A stretch of DNA of 64,000 bases from Gibbula magus (Eukaryota > Mollusca > Gastropoda > Trochida > Trochidae). Position 1 is the first letter of the stretch; the number at the start of each line of letters is the position of its first letter. Below the pieces are notes generated by a model. The model was not told where the DNA came from. It did no database searches and saw only the letters and a list, made by a program, of their open reading frames with translations. This document shows positions 12,301-22,774 of the stretch, piece after piece. Where the stretch lies: contig OW388303.1 in assembly GCA_936450465.1 (NCBI GenBank), positions 5,085,193-5,149,192 of the forward strand. The letters are read 5' to 3'. The position numbers were made by a program, and so were the translations under genes.

Positions 12301-15071
12301 TAATTACCTTTTTTCATGAAGGTATCAACACCTCATATATATAGCTTCTTTCTTGTACACCTGGGGAAATATTTTGACATGCTCACATTCAAAGGTCAAG
12401 GTCATGAGTTCTGAAATCACTACAAAAATCCTTGTAAACACGATAACTTCAACAACTTCTGTGCTATCAGGCCCTAACTTGGTATATATCAACTATGGAG
12501 AAAGACCAAGATTTGAAAACGTTTTTGCTAAAATCTGTTAAAGGTCAAGGTCACAGCAAGGTCACAACTTAAGCGTGCTATTGTGAATATGCCTTATGTT
12601 AACAATGAACACTTTTGAGTCATTGCATGATTGTTATACACAATGAAAAGTAATCATTGATGGTGTGACCTTGAAGGTCACAGTTCAAGGTCATGAGATA
12701 TTGGTTAAGGCCATGTTAATCTTTTGATCCAATTTTGAAATCAGAAATAGGTTTTAAGAACAAAGTTGTGAAAAGTGACCCCAGTGATGATTCAACTTGT
12801 TAGAATAACTTGAATAATGAAAAACATTTTGTCCAAAAAAATTCCCATTTTATTTATGCTGAGGAGAAGGCGGAACAGGGAAAGGCGAGACCCAAAGTTT
12901 CGGAGCTGCTCTGCTTTTGCGGTGTCCCGCAAACGCTCTTCTAGTTATAATCTGCTTTTCTGGTCTCTGTAATACCACTTTCAATGATATTATGGCATCA
13001 CTGAAGTTTGTGAGCATGCTTGACAATCTTGAGACTCCTTTCATCAAAAGAATGTCATTTTTCAACCATTGCATTATTTTCTATGAGTAACGGATTGACT
13101 GCGGAAACGCCTTCGATGGAAATGTTGTTAAACTGGCCATTTTTAACTTGGATAATAATAAAAACATATTTTACACTACTTTGGTAACATATGATATTCT
13201 GATGTTTGAAAGAATTCAATTTTAACAAATTTTAGTGCCGAAATGATGCAATCACTTTAATCAATGTATGTGTATTGTTGCAGGCACCTCCATGTATAGT
13301 TATTTGTTGCAGGCACCTCCATGTATAGTTATTTGTTGCAGGCACCTCTATGTATAGTTATTTGTTGCAGACACCTCTTGTTGCAGGCACCTCCATGTAT
13401 AGTTATTTGTTGCAGGCACCTCCATGTATAGTTATTTGTTGCAGGCACCTCCATGTATAGTTATTTGTTGCAGGCACCTCCATGTACAGTTATTTGTTGC
13501 AGGCACCTCCATGTATAGTCGTCCATGTCAACTGTCCCCGGAACTTGCAGCAGTTATTGGACAAGATCAGGTGAGAGCCTCCAGTTTTTAACTCACTTTT
13601 TAAGCCTATAGGGCCAGCTAGGCCTGTTATGGACTGTCGTCCTTCATCTGTCCATCAGGTCTCAACTTCTCTTCAAGAACCGTTATACCCCCTTTCTCTT
13701 TCCAGAGAGGTTACTCCATCATAATCATAACCTCTGTCGCATGTCGGGCATTTTTCACAATTCTTGCAAAATTTGCAACACTGGTTCCATCATGCCAAAA
13801 GATGGAAGTTGCTTTCTTGCTTTACACTTGAATAAATAGTTTGTTACATGTTGCAGGTGTCGAGACACGAGATCGTCAAGCGGATGTGGGAGGTGATGAG
13901 AGAACGAGAACTTCAGGTGGGTACATAGAGATTAGTACACGACCTTCTTCACAAAGCGCTAAAGTGTTCATACGTCACTAGGGTAACCTTAAATAGCATG
14001 ATGCTAGATAATAACGGGGTGATTTTGGAAAGATAGGAGAGGAATAGTATTGCCTTTAAAGGTAGGGATAAAATTATAATGCATGACAGTATATATATGA
14101 TTTTGTATAAGGGATTTAATGATTTTCAGAGAGAATCACGCAATAATGTCTCCTAGAATGGACATTAATGAGTGTGAATATTTATTTCTCATTTAAGTTC
14201 TTAAATCATGAAGTAAAATATATTAGGTAAATATTAGCAAGCAAGATGACCCTGTTCATTGATGTCACATTGAACTGTTTTATGGCTTAACAAATGATTA
14301 AATGGAGAATCAATATTTATCAGAGAAAATGATGTGCTCATCAACAACTTTCCGGTAATAGTCATTTGTGAATATTTTAACTGAACCAACTGCTCTCATG
14401 TACTCTCGTATAATGGATCATTTCTCATTTCAGGATCCCAAAAATAAACAGTTTATGATCTGTGACGAGGAATTACAAAAGATATTTGGTAAGTAAAGCA
14501 AAGGTTGATAAGAAAATGGTTGATCACTTATTGCAATTTGCTTTGAAAGAAATACCTTAAATAATTTCTTAATTTTAAAAAATCATGATACCTGCTGATG
14601 TTTATTTGTCAATTTGTCTGAAGCTTATTTCACCCATTCTTGCATGTATATAAACAACACAATAAAGTTAACACATGGACAGGTTGTATTTGCATAATAT
14701 AGCAAACATTGTGTATATATGTACTTGTTTTTGTTGGTATTCTTTCAAATGTATGTTGATATGAGCTGTGTTATTGCTCTGTTAATGAACTTCGGGCTCA
14801 AGGCTTCTGCTACTGTAATAAAAATCTTGTTACACCCCACATTCCACCTGTTGAAGGGGTAAGCATATACTTAGAATCTTTTTGTATGCTTTATTACAAT
14901 AAAGAAATTATTCTGTAAATCTTGCTTTTCTTGCACCTTCTGCTGTCACAGACTCCAGTCTCATGCCTCTTGCTAAAACAATTTCTTTCAGGACGAAAGA
15001 GAGTGCGTATGTTTGGAATGATGAAATGGCTGACAAAACACATAAAGAGTGTTGAAGATCTCGTCGAGTGA
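3361..15071 (+). CDS. DEK_C-SWIB domain protein (UAF30/spp27-like), 11 exons
   Basis: Spliced CDS of 780 nt (259 aa). Exons: 3361-3406, 3511-3601, 7051-7204, 7619-7672, 9032-9076, 9508-9594, 11285-11324, 13503-13570, 13857-13916, 14434-14488, 14992-15071 (TGA). Every junction is GT-AG and phases join without a stop. The ATG sits in ACAACATGGCG, a good initiation context. Residues about 5-58 look like a DEK_C helical domain (KKVRRKLEEWFSIDLTERK). Residues 83-97 are acidic (EDEDEDADSDSSFDE), followed by lysine-rich tracts at about 104-118 and 150-172, likely nuclear localisation or DNA-contact regions. Residues about 174-250 form a SWIB domain (RPCQLSPELAAVIG, HEIVKRMWEVMRERELQDP, CDEELQKIFG, MFGMMKWLTKHI). 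In yeast, UAF30 with this domain order belongs to the upstream activation factor for RNA polymerase I; a chromatin or transcription role here is inferred from the family. Exon 8 is preceded by eight tandem copies of its own acceptor. Confidence 0.92.
6203..6660. mobile_element. hAT-type MITE in intron 2 of the SWIB gene
   Basis: A 458-bp element starts TAGGGCTGTGTATTG and ends AATATTGCAGAGCCTTA, imperfect terminal inverted repeats of about 15 bp. It is flanked by a perfect 8-bp target duplication TTGTTAAT at 6195-6202 and 6661-6668. An 8-bp duplication with TA(G)GG termini is the hallmark of hAT elements. The interior is rich in TATTGCAATA words and has no transposase frame, so it is non-autonomous. 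Confidence 0.88.
7696..7945. repeat. Interspersed repeat fragment beginning TTTTTAGCTCATCA
   Basis: It begins TTTTTAGCTCATCAGACC and runs through GGCTTTCCTCCAGAACCGC, then TTTGTTCATTTGAAC. The same order of blocks recurs at 24613-24930, and the first block recurs at 9097, 13588 and 50341. It is a 5' portion of a dispersed family; the 3' limit is uncertain. Confidence 0.55.
8126..8861. mobile_element. Pearl/HINE-like element with 171-bp tandem core (intron 4)
   Basis: It opens with an imperfect hairpin (TATCCCACCGGTAT...ATACCGTGGGATA, 8126-8155), then CCGTCAGTCCG, then about 3.5 degenerate copies of a 171-bp core; CGTTTCCGG recurs at 8183, 8354 and 8526. It closes with a hairpin (GTCATC-TTCT-GATGAC, 8839-8854) and TCTTGTT. 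Terminal hairpins, a short microsatellite-like stretch and a 160-170 bp tandem core match the layout of pearl elements (Helitron-like non-autonomous elements) of bivalves. The family assignment is inference from structure. Confidence 0.6.
9643..10080. mobile_element. hAT-type MITE in intron 6 of the SWIB gene
   Basis: A 438-bp element with termini TAGGGGTGACTATTG and TATTGTTACACCCTTA and a perfect 8-bp target duplication ATGTTTAT at 9635-9642 and 10081-10088. The interior carries repeated CTATTGCGATAG words at both ends. There is no transposase frame. It is distinct in sequence from the MITE at 6203-6660 but has the same insertion signature. Confidence 0.88.
10851..11045 (+). mobile_element. 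tRNA-derived SINE, degraded copy (family 1)
   Basis: The A-box-like stretch GGGTTAGTACAGTGGTTAA, B-box-like GGGTTTGAATCC, then TTGTCTGCTGTGGAGAAATG and GCAATGCTACACAGC follow the same order as the better-preserved copy at 28550-28864. No 3' tail or target duplication was found, so it is an older, truncated copy in intron 6. Confidence 0.75.
11345..12951. mobile_element. Tandem-core element, about 430-bp unit x3 (intron 7)
   Basis: It starts near a (GCC)n run (11386-11403), then has three copies of a core of about 430 bp; CAACTATGGAGAAAG recurs at about 11627, 12062 and 12490. It ends in a hairpin TTGCGG-TGTC-CCGCAA followed by CTCTTCTAGTT. TCGGAGCTGCT occurs near both ends (11353 and 12900). 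The core is packed with AAGGTCAAGGTCA. It has the same general plan as the elements at 8126 and 17384 (tandem core, 3' hairpin, CTT-rich end). No protein is encoded. Confidence 0.6.
13277..13518 (+). repeat. 29-bp array duplicating the exon 8 splice acceptor
   Basis: Nine tandem copies of a unit containing TTGTTGCAG followed by GCACCTCCATGTATAG. Candidate acceptor/exon starts are at 13284, 13313, 13342, 13371 (short unit), 13387, 13416, 13445, 13474 and 13503. Only the last continues into the SWIB reading frame. Because 29 is not a multiple of 3, use of the nearest upstream acceptor shifts frame, and one of the three frames of the array meets TAG. Confidence 0.9.
13588..13830. repeat. Fragment of TTTTTAGCTCATCA-type interspersed repeat
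   Basis: TTTTTAACTCACTTTTTAAG followed by GGCCTGTTATGG and CTTCTCTTCAAGAACCG resembles the repeats at 7696 and 24613 in block order. It is strongly decayed and lies in intron 8. Confidence 0.35.
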
Positions 15072-16375
15072 AGAAACCACAAGTCATGTGAAGGTATTAA
15101 TGTTACTGGTGTGTTGATTAGTGTAGGAAGTCCAAATGCAGAAGCTTTTTTAATGAAGCAAAGGTTATTAAAGTGAACCGTAACTGCCTTTCTTTAGCAT
15201 CACTCTCTGGTTACCTTAGTGTCTTACAATATACCGGAGAAGAGTGTCTACCCGTTGCTTCCGGCCAAAATCTAAAACCGTAATATATGTTTTTATGTCG
15301 ATGTGACTTTTGTTATTCATGAATATCAACATATTCAAGAGAATAATTCTATGACCCTTTTATTCAACAAGAGGAATCGAACATTCTTTTACGCTTTAGA
15401 ACGTTACCTTCTAGTGGTTAGGAGTTTGTTGCCGGGTGTGTAAAGAGTTACCTCCCTTGCACCAGAAATGCTAATCTTTAACAATCGTGGTATAAGATCT
15501 GGGAGTGCTTATCACTACCATAGTATTGAAGGCAAGTTGCAGTGATGTTCTTTCACACAAGCACATAACTATTCGTTCAAACATAGAAACTGCAATGCAA
15601 ATAGAGTAGTCAGCTTGATACATTAGTTCAACAACGTTTTGAAATACGGTGATTTTGGTGGTTTTAACAGTAAAAATATAAGATAGTTTTTATCAGTATT
15701 AATGTATAGTACAACTTTAAGTGATAAGAGAGCTCCTAAAATCTTGGCCCAGGGTTATATAACATGTTTATGATTTTGTTGTAATTTCTGCTTTCAGATT
15801 GACTGGAAGCGATATTACTGCAATATATTCTCTCCGAGGTGAGCACGTTTTCGCCGCCAGTTACCGTTTCTGTTGCCAGATGCATTGTTCTGAGAGCAGA
15901 GTGATTCCCGTGTATTCTACATTCACAAGTTGTGCCATTATGAATGATTACTTAGTTAAACATGGGGTTCAGATCAACTTGTGGTGTGACGATATATCAC
16001 TTACAATACTGCCATGTCTTATTTGAACTTTCAACTTTTGTGGTCAGCCAAGGTGACCTGTCCTATTCCTGTAATCATTGTGTTAGCATGACAAACTTGT
16101 TAGCGCTCTATTTATATAAACATGCTCCCAGTTGATATGATTGACTATATCTCTTCCGTCAAGAGATAAGAATAGAAATACAATTTCACCCTTGAAGACA
16201 CATAAGTGCTTTTTTATATGAGTTCTCTCTATTTTTGTCATCTTAGTGTCTTCCATAGCTAGTTTCTGTGAATGTTCTCAGGTTTCACAACAGTCTCGTA
16301 TACAGTGGCGTATCAACCTTTCTCCAGCAGTAATACCATTCTTCGTTTTTGAACTGAAATATAAATAAAAGTGAC
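15072..16375 (+). other. Putative 3' untranslated region of the SWIB gene
   Basis: No further coding exon can be joined after the TGA at 15069-15071. The first convincing AATAAA downstream is at 16364-16369 (ATATAAATAAAAGTG), giving a predicted 3' UTR of about 1.3 kb. An open frame at 15799-16026 lies within it and has no recognisable domain. The end point is inferred from the signal only. Confidence 0.4.
16364..16369 (+). terminator. Candidate polyadenylation signal AATAAA
   Basis: This is the first clear AATAAA downstream of the SWIB stop codon. Its use is not demonstrated. Confidence 0.4.
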
Positions 16376-17383
16376 TTTCAACCCTATCCTACGTAGCCTG
16401 CCACACACACAGAAGTAATTAGATATATTGAGAAATCATCTCGCAATGATACCATATTATGAAGGTTATATCGTCACACCTCTAACCAACATGTATGTTT
16501 AATTTTGCAGTGTTTTTTTACATCGAGTATTGTGTTTAATTATTTTTCTACATGTACCTGACAGATAAATTGATATAAATCATAAACAAATCATTTGAAA
16601 ACTCAACCTTTTTTTCAAATATATAATTCAAATGCTTCAAAAAAATAACCATTGATGATGTAAAAACCCTAAACCATCCACAAATTGTTTAAGCCAGACA
16701 CAGCACCGATTTTATGCCAGTTTTGCTTCACATGCATGTTTCTGACAAAGGCACTTATAGTGTGAGTTACCTCCCTTAGACCACATTTCACAAGAACATA
16801 TTTGTTCAATTTTGACTTATTTTCCTTATTTGCAGAAATTAGTTTTTAGAAATTGTATATCATATATATAGTTTCTATTTTTTAGAAATTGTTATGTCAT
16901 GTATGTAGTTTCTTTAATGCTTCACATGGTTCCGTTGCATAAAGCAACTTTAGCAGTTACGTTTAAATTAATGCAGTCTTATATCATTGAACAAGAGGCA
17001 GAATCTTAATGAGTTTTTAGTTTTTATATAGAACAGTCTTTATCAAGTCATGTACCAAAAATTTGTTTTTCATTTAAAATTTCATTTTCCAAAAGCTTCT
17101 GTAGATAGAAGCTCAGTAAGTTTGAAAACCACTATTGCTCTAGCTGTAGTACATCAATTAGTCAAAAAAGGATTTTCTGGTTGAATAACTTTATAATCTT
17201 TAGTATTCGTTTACATAATGCTTCTGTAGTAGCATGTGAGTAACTTTGAGACAAGTGATGTAAAGATTTTCGTTTTGGTTCAAATATCTTTTCTCTGACT
17301 GATATTGTTCAAAAGTACAGTCTAGTCAGCAATAACCAAAATAATTTGTTAAATGTCAATTAAAGTACAGTACATGGTGTTAT
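16376..17383. other. Intergenic, no recognisable feature
   Basis: AT-rich DNA. GAGTTACCTCCCTT at about 16762 is a short word that recurs, in near-identical form, at about 3330, 15440 and 38000 in this window. No gene is seen. Confidence 0.4.
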
Positions 17384-18692
17384 TATACCCCCGACCAACG
17401 GTTGGGGGTATATAGTTATACCAACGATTCCGTCCGTCCGTCCGTCGTACCGTCCGTCCGTCCGTCCGTCTGTCCTTCCGTCCGAAGACAATTTTTGTCC
17501 GATCGATTACAGAAAAACTATTCGTCTCATCCTTTTTAAATTTGGTACATGTCTTCTTCACCACTAGGAGAGGTGCAGTGCGAAGTTTAAACCGAATTGG
17601 TGAATTTTTGAATTTTTGGCGATTTTTTTTATTTTTTAACTTAGTCAAATTCTGAGCATTTTTTGTCCGATCGATTACAAAAAAACTATTCATCTCATCC
17701 TTTTCAAATTTGGTACATGTCTTCTTCACCACTATGAAAGGTGCAGTGCGAAGTTTAAAACGAATTGGTGAATTTTTTAATTTTTGGCGAATTTTTTTAT
17801 TTTTTAACTTAGTCAAATTCTGAGCATTTTTTGTCCGATCCATTACAGAAAAACTATTCATCTCATCCATTTTAAATTTGGCAAATGTCTCCTTCACCAC
17901 TAGGAGAGATGCAGTGCGAAGTTTAAACCAAATTGGTGAATTTTTGAATTTTTGGCCAATTTTTTTATTTTTTAACTTAGTCAAATTCTGAGCATTTTTT
18001 GTCCGATCGATTACAGAAAAACTATTCATCTCATCCTTTTCAAATTTGGCACATGTCTCCTTCACCACTAGGAGAGGTGCATTGCAAAATGTAACACGAT
18101 TTGGTGAATTTTTGAATTTTTGGCGATTTTTTATATTCTTTTACTTTATCATAGCTAGAATGAATGAAGCTACTTCTGTATTGTGATTTGTTGACTTCAT
18201 CATTTTCTTTTTCATGTAACTTTCATCAAAAGCTACTTCTGTGTTCTCGTTGATTTTACTATTTTATATTTCCACTGGTTATATTTTGGGAAAAGTTAAA
18301 TTTTCTTTCCTTTCAGCCATAAACTGCTGTATATCTCTCACTGTGCCTTCAGGGGTGTGCTTCCATGTACCTGTTGTTTAAAGTCATTCGAATGAATCAT
18401 TATGATGGATTAATTTCCAAAATAAAGTTGAAATCAGTGGTAATAGCAGTAGTGTATTATATTACCAATACCTTTTCAAGTTACTTTTATTCCTATTTTG
18501 ACTTTAACCACCTTTTTCACATGAAGATCGAGACTTGTCCTACCATTTTCACAAACGGTTTAATCTTAGCAATTACATTTCAAAGCTTATCAATCCTTAG
18601 GTGTGCAGACACCTCTCTCTTTAAGTAAAATAAAAATGTCAAACTTAAACAGTCGGGGGTATTAGTGAGCCACGCTCACTTTTTTGCTTGTT
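17384..18692. mobile_element. Pearl/HINE-like element with four 168-bp core repeats
   Basis: It opens with an imperfect hairpin TATACCCCC...GGGGGTATA (17384-17412), then a (CCGT)n microsatellite at 17432-17485 (ACGG on the other strand), then four 168-bp tandem cores; GTCCGAT starts at 17497, 17665, 17833 and 18001. It closes with GTCGGGGGTATT, a hairpin AGTGAGC-CAC-GCTCACT (18664-18680) and TTTTTTGCTTGTT. The 168-bp unit is a multiple of 3 and creates a spurious 239-codon frame on the minus strand. Layout matches pearl elements: terminal palindromes, 160-bp-class core, ACYG-type microsatellite. Confidence 0.7.
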
Positions 18693-18963
18693 ACTGTATA
18701 TATTGACAATATGCCAAAGGAATATATTATGCTTATAGCTCCTACAACTGTCTGTCCACCTGTTATTAATTCCAAAACTCCCAAAACAAATTTCAGAAGA
18801 AAAAGAATTGCATCAAGTGAAAATTCTTTACTTTCATCTGCGTTCAATCTAGGATGCATTTTAGCAATTTATTAAATCGTTTGTCATAAAAGATCAGTGC
18901 TATGTCTCACACTTCATCACCACCTTGGAAACGTTTACTTTTCCCTCCCATTTCTTTTTGTAA

Positions 18964-19690
18964 TAGGGTTGGGTATCACGAAAATTTCAGTACCGCTGTA
19001 TACCTATATTTTTTTTTCCAAGTACCACGGTATTAACCATGATATACTATGCTTGAAATGAATAGGATCAGGTTATGTATAATATACAGGTAGAATTGTT
19101 CCCGATTTCTTTTTATTCAGAACTCAGAATAATAGAATACCAAAGATTAAGAAATCAAAAGTTAATAATATCATAACAATCATTTCACGTTTTTATCAGT
19201 ATCAACATACAACCATCAGTAAGCAAATTGCTGATACTTTTGTTTGAGATGTATGTATTACATTCAAGCTACATCAGATAACAGTTTAAAGAACCATTTA
19301 AAGAATAGTAAGATATAAAAAAAATTCTGCCAAATATTCTGAAAAAGATAATGTTTTTTAATGATAAAAAAAATCTGGTTTTCTCCAACGTACCGTGGTA
19401 GTACCCATTCATTGAAAAAACATGGTTTACCGTATACCGCAACTTCCCAATGCAAGACATAACTCTTGCCAGTCTCCATTACTGGCTGATTTAGGCCTTG
19501 CAGTATTTCCTTAAAAAATCTGTGTTTAGAAATCCAGGCCCGCTATGCATTTCTGGTGCAGCGATTCACTATCTTGACACAACAAAGCGAGGGAAATACC
19601 GCAAGGCTTAAATCGGCCAGTAATGCAGACTGGCAAGAGTTATGCTTTGCGTTTGGAAGTTGCGTATACCGGTAAAACCGCCCATCTCCA
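18964..19690. mobile_element. Decayed hAT-like element hosting a nested MITE
   Basis: It starts TAGGGTTGGGTATCA and ends GGCGGTTTTACC on the reverse strand side (CGCCCATCTCCA at 19679-19690), weak inverted termini. Flanks TTTTGTAA and ATTGGTAA would be an 8-bp duplication with two mismatches. A 223-bp MITE (19440-19662) interrupts it; removing that insert rejoins the GTATACCG sequence. Boundaries are tentative. Confidence 0.4.
19440..19662. mobile_element. Long-TIR MITE, 9-bp target duplication (copy 1)
   Basis: A 223-bp element with terminal inverted repeats of about 65-70 bp (CAACTTCC at the start, GGAAGTTG at the end). It is flanked by a perfect 9-bp duplication CGTATACCG at 19431-19439 and 19663-19671. 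Long TIRs with a 9-bp duplication are typical of Mutator-like (MULE) elements; Merlin-type (8-9 bp) is an alternative. No coding capacity. A same-length copy is at 30291-30513. Confidence 0.88.
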
Positions 19691-19798
19691 ATTGGTAACG
19701 TACCCTACAACTGAATAGTGGAGCCTGCTAATTGTTGGACACTTTGAAATAGCAGCACACTCGCTATGTAAAACTGTTTACAAGTATTATACATATAG

Positions 19799-19940
19799 AA
19801 TACTAAACGATGTCCCGTTTGATAACATGTTTATTAAACGAGTGGATGGTTTGGTATTTTAACGAGCAAAAGCAAGTTAAATACCGATGCCATTCACGAG
19901 TTTCATAAACATGTTATCAAACGGGACCGAGTTTAGTATT
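19799..19940. repeat. Palindromic element (AATACTAAACG termini), copy 1
   Basis: Inverted arms begin AATACTAAACGATGTCCCGT and end GTTTAGTATT, each about 50-60 bp with few mismatches, around a spacer of about 30 bp. A related palindrome with the same ATACTAAACG termini is at 48333-48472. It is probably a small foldback or MITE-type family. Confidence 0.65.
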
Positions 19941-20880
19941 TTATTTATTACTCAATGATTTAAATAGCGCTGAATTGCAAGAAAATCGTTTTTAGCGACG
20001 CTGACTTGTAAATAGGTCACCGTCTACTGCAGTTGTGTGGCTTACATTGTGACGTCAACCAAAAACGATTATGACATCACGGGTTGATTATGACGTTACG
20101 GCAGCATGTGGTGTTATCACACATGTGTGTAACCAACTCATTGTTATCTAATGAGTGATCTCACCACGGTTGAGTAATGAAGTGCTTTACATAATACATC
20201 ATCATTCTTTAAGCCATAACACTTTCAAATATGTATACCGTAATCTTTACTCAAAACACAAAATGTTATCATGTTTATTTTAAATAAGTCAACATTTGTT
20301 CACAATTGGCGTTATGACTTCTATTACACAAGACTGTAGGTCCTAACAGTATGTTGAATTGTTGGAGCATAAAATTTTATTCTTTCAAAATGTCAGTTAA
20401 TGGTTATTTACAAAAATAGTCAAAATGGCTTTGTTATTTTTTTGTACATTTTTTAAGCGTTTTCTTGTTTTAGTGACTGAAAACATGCGTTTGATTCTTT
20501 TTTTAAGTATGATGAAGATGGTTTTATTTCTACAAACTGTTCAATGTAGATAGAACAATATGTTGGTTACCATGGCAAGATGGTGAAATGTAAACATTTA
20601 TATTTGTATATTTGCCTGTCCAGCTTGAATGAATGTGAGAGAATGTGGTCAATATTTTAATACATATCTTCCTTTCAAAGTTAAAAACTTTTTGAAAGTT
20701 TTCTGAAGTCTTGAAAATTAAAAATTTTCTCCCGATTTCTGGAGATGAGGAGCAACCTTGTTCATTCTTGTAACATCCCTTTCAGTTAGTTCTATCCTTA
20801 TCATTGCTTAGCTCGGTTCAAAAGAAACTTGTTTAACAGCCATGTCAAAATTGAGATCTTACAAGACAAGATAAAAGAAC
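19941..20880. other. Intergenic, no recognisable gene
   Basis: Repeat-like CRE/CACATGTGTG words occur near 20050-20130; otherwise AT-rich DNA without a usable reading frame or clear element ends. Confidence 0.35.
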
Positions 20881-20892
20881 TGGGGAAGATTA

Positions 20893-20945
20893 TATCCCCG
20901 CAAATTATAACTCGCGCCAGTTTCAATCACTGGCTTATTTAAGGT
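20893..20945. repeat. Remnant of the long-TIR MITE arm
   Basis: ATAACTCGCGCCAG...CACTGGCTTATTTA matches the arm ATAACTCTTGCCAG...ACTGGCTGATTTA of the MITEs at 19440 and 30291. It is a decayed single arm. Confidence 0.5.
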
Positions 20946-21955
20946 TAACATTAAAAGAAGATACAGAAGTTATTAACAATGTTTTTTGTGTTTTAGGTTT
21001 ATAGTTGACCTCATGTCATAAACTGTTATTAATTAATCATGCAAAGTATCAAATCAAGAAATGCCAAAACTTGCTAGATTATTTTTATGCTTTAAACTGT
21101 GATGAAACTAAAGATCCCATCACAATAATGACTGTTGAGTCGTGTGAATGTAAATGTTTCCTGTGTTGATATTTTCAATGTTGGTGAGGGATGATAATAG
21201 ATGATTTTATGTGTGTTACATGTCTTGATGGTAAACTCTTCTTATGGGTTTTTGTATATGAACTAGAAACAATTATCAGTTGCAAAATCTGGCTTGGAAA
21301 TACAGAAATTTGGTTATTCATTCATCAAAATAATATAATCTTTTGGTTTGAATCAATGTTTTTAAGACTAAAGTTTCATTTAAAAAAATATATAATTTTG
21401 GAGTTATTTCACATGTCATTAAAATAATTTTGTGAAATAATTGTCTGAAGGGACATTACAAGAACAAAAGCCAGTAATATTAATGTTTACAATTTGTCAA
21501 GAATATTTCACTGTGGCAAACAAGTTGGACATTTTTTTGGAGTTGTCTCCCTTTGACCATATTTCTCTAAAAGAAATATTTCTTTTGTCTAGTTCTCCCT
21601 GATTTTAATGTTTTATGCCAGAGTTATTCATGTTTTGATTGTAGATATAATAAAAAGAAATATATTTGTATAAATATTAAGATTTTACAAAGTCTACTGA
21701 GGAAGATTTTTGTTTCTTTCACACTTCAGTAATGTTATCTAAATGTTCATTTGTTGTACTTTCATTTAGTTGTTCATCCATGTTCTTACTTTTGTATCTC
21801 ACAAGTATATGAATCAAAATGTTCTGCCACAATTGAAATATGTGTCATTTCAGATGTTTACAAACTAGTATAGACAAATAAATATCATTTTAATACATAT
21901 TGGCATTTTGTTTCTGTGAAATTATTAACCTTTCTAATCTTGGTATTCTTGTTTG
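20946..21955. other. Intergenic, no recognisable gene
   Basis: AT-rich DNA. The 78-codon frame at 21191-21427 has no domain or splice context. Nothing else is supported. Confidence 0.4.
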
Positions 21956-21984
21956 CATAGTGCATGTATGGTTATGTATTTCCA

Positions 21985-22085
21985 TTCTCATAATGTGAGA
22001 TGCCAAGTAAAGAAACAACAACTCCCATCTTTAATGTCACTGCAGGGATCCGAACTGACACAGTTCACTAACTGGTATTACGTAT
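21985..22085 (-). mobile_element. Fragment of tRNA-derived SINE, family 2
   Basis: AAGAAACAACAACTCCCATC, TTTAATGTCACTGCAGGGAT, then CCGAACTGAC parallel the block order at 41975-42040 (AAGAAGCAACAACTCCAATC, TTTTAATGTG, GGGAATTGAAC). The ATCCGAACTGA part is a decayed B box read on the minus strand. Confidence 0.5.
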
Positions 22086-22282
22086 ACATTTGGAATAGAA
22101 CTGGAACCAAGCTGGGATGGATGGCTAGAGGTTTAGCTTTTGATAGTTACGTATACACATTCTGTCAGAACTCATGAAAACAGTTTCCAATCCATTGTCA
22201 GTGATAAGATAATTGACTAAGAGAAACTACAGCTGTGAATCATGCAGTATACCTTCTTACATGCAAAACATGCAGACATTAA

Positions 22283-22774
22283 AGGTACATCCATTGTGTT
22301 GTTGGGGGTCACATATTGCAAACGTTATAAATGGTGTTGCTTTATCGAGAAGTCCCGACTGTTACCGAAAACTACCATGTTGGTGATAGTAGACTAAGCA
22401 TACTGACGATATGAAGGTAAAAGTAGTGATTTCTGATCGAAAACCGGACAATGCACCGCGTGTGGCGCGCGTCAATGAGTCAAACGTAATTTTGGAATCT
22501 TATTTATAACAGACATAAACACAAATTTGAGTTGATAATGTTTAATAGGTCACATAACTACTGTGCATGTAAATGGGACGTGCAGTTTCGGTTTCTGCAC
22601 ATGAATAATGATGTTTCTCAATTTTAATTGGAAACTAGTAATTATGATATATTTGGCGATTGGGGATAAATATGCAAGCTGAGTGAATTTATTTGTATTG
22701 TAAACAGCACATGTGGTGAGTTGTGGAACGTATTAAAGCCAAATCAAATTTTATGAAACACAATGGATGCACCT
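22283..22774. mobile_element. TTAA-flanked MITE (piggyBac-type insertion)
   Basis: A 492-bp element flanked by TTAA at 22279-22282 and 22775-22778. The terminal inverted repeats read AGGTACATCCATTGTGTT at the left and, on the opposite strand at the right, AGGTGCATCCATTGTGT (one mismatch). No transposase frame. TTAA target duplication is the piggyBac signature; the termini are not those of the MITE family at 25238. Confidence 0.82.

Noticed and set aside
17349..18068. 239-codon minus-strand open frame with repeated Lys/Asn-rich peptide
   Set aside because: It is produced by four 168-bp tandem units of a mobile element plus the CCGT microsatellite; no domain, start context or splice signals.
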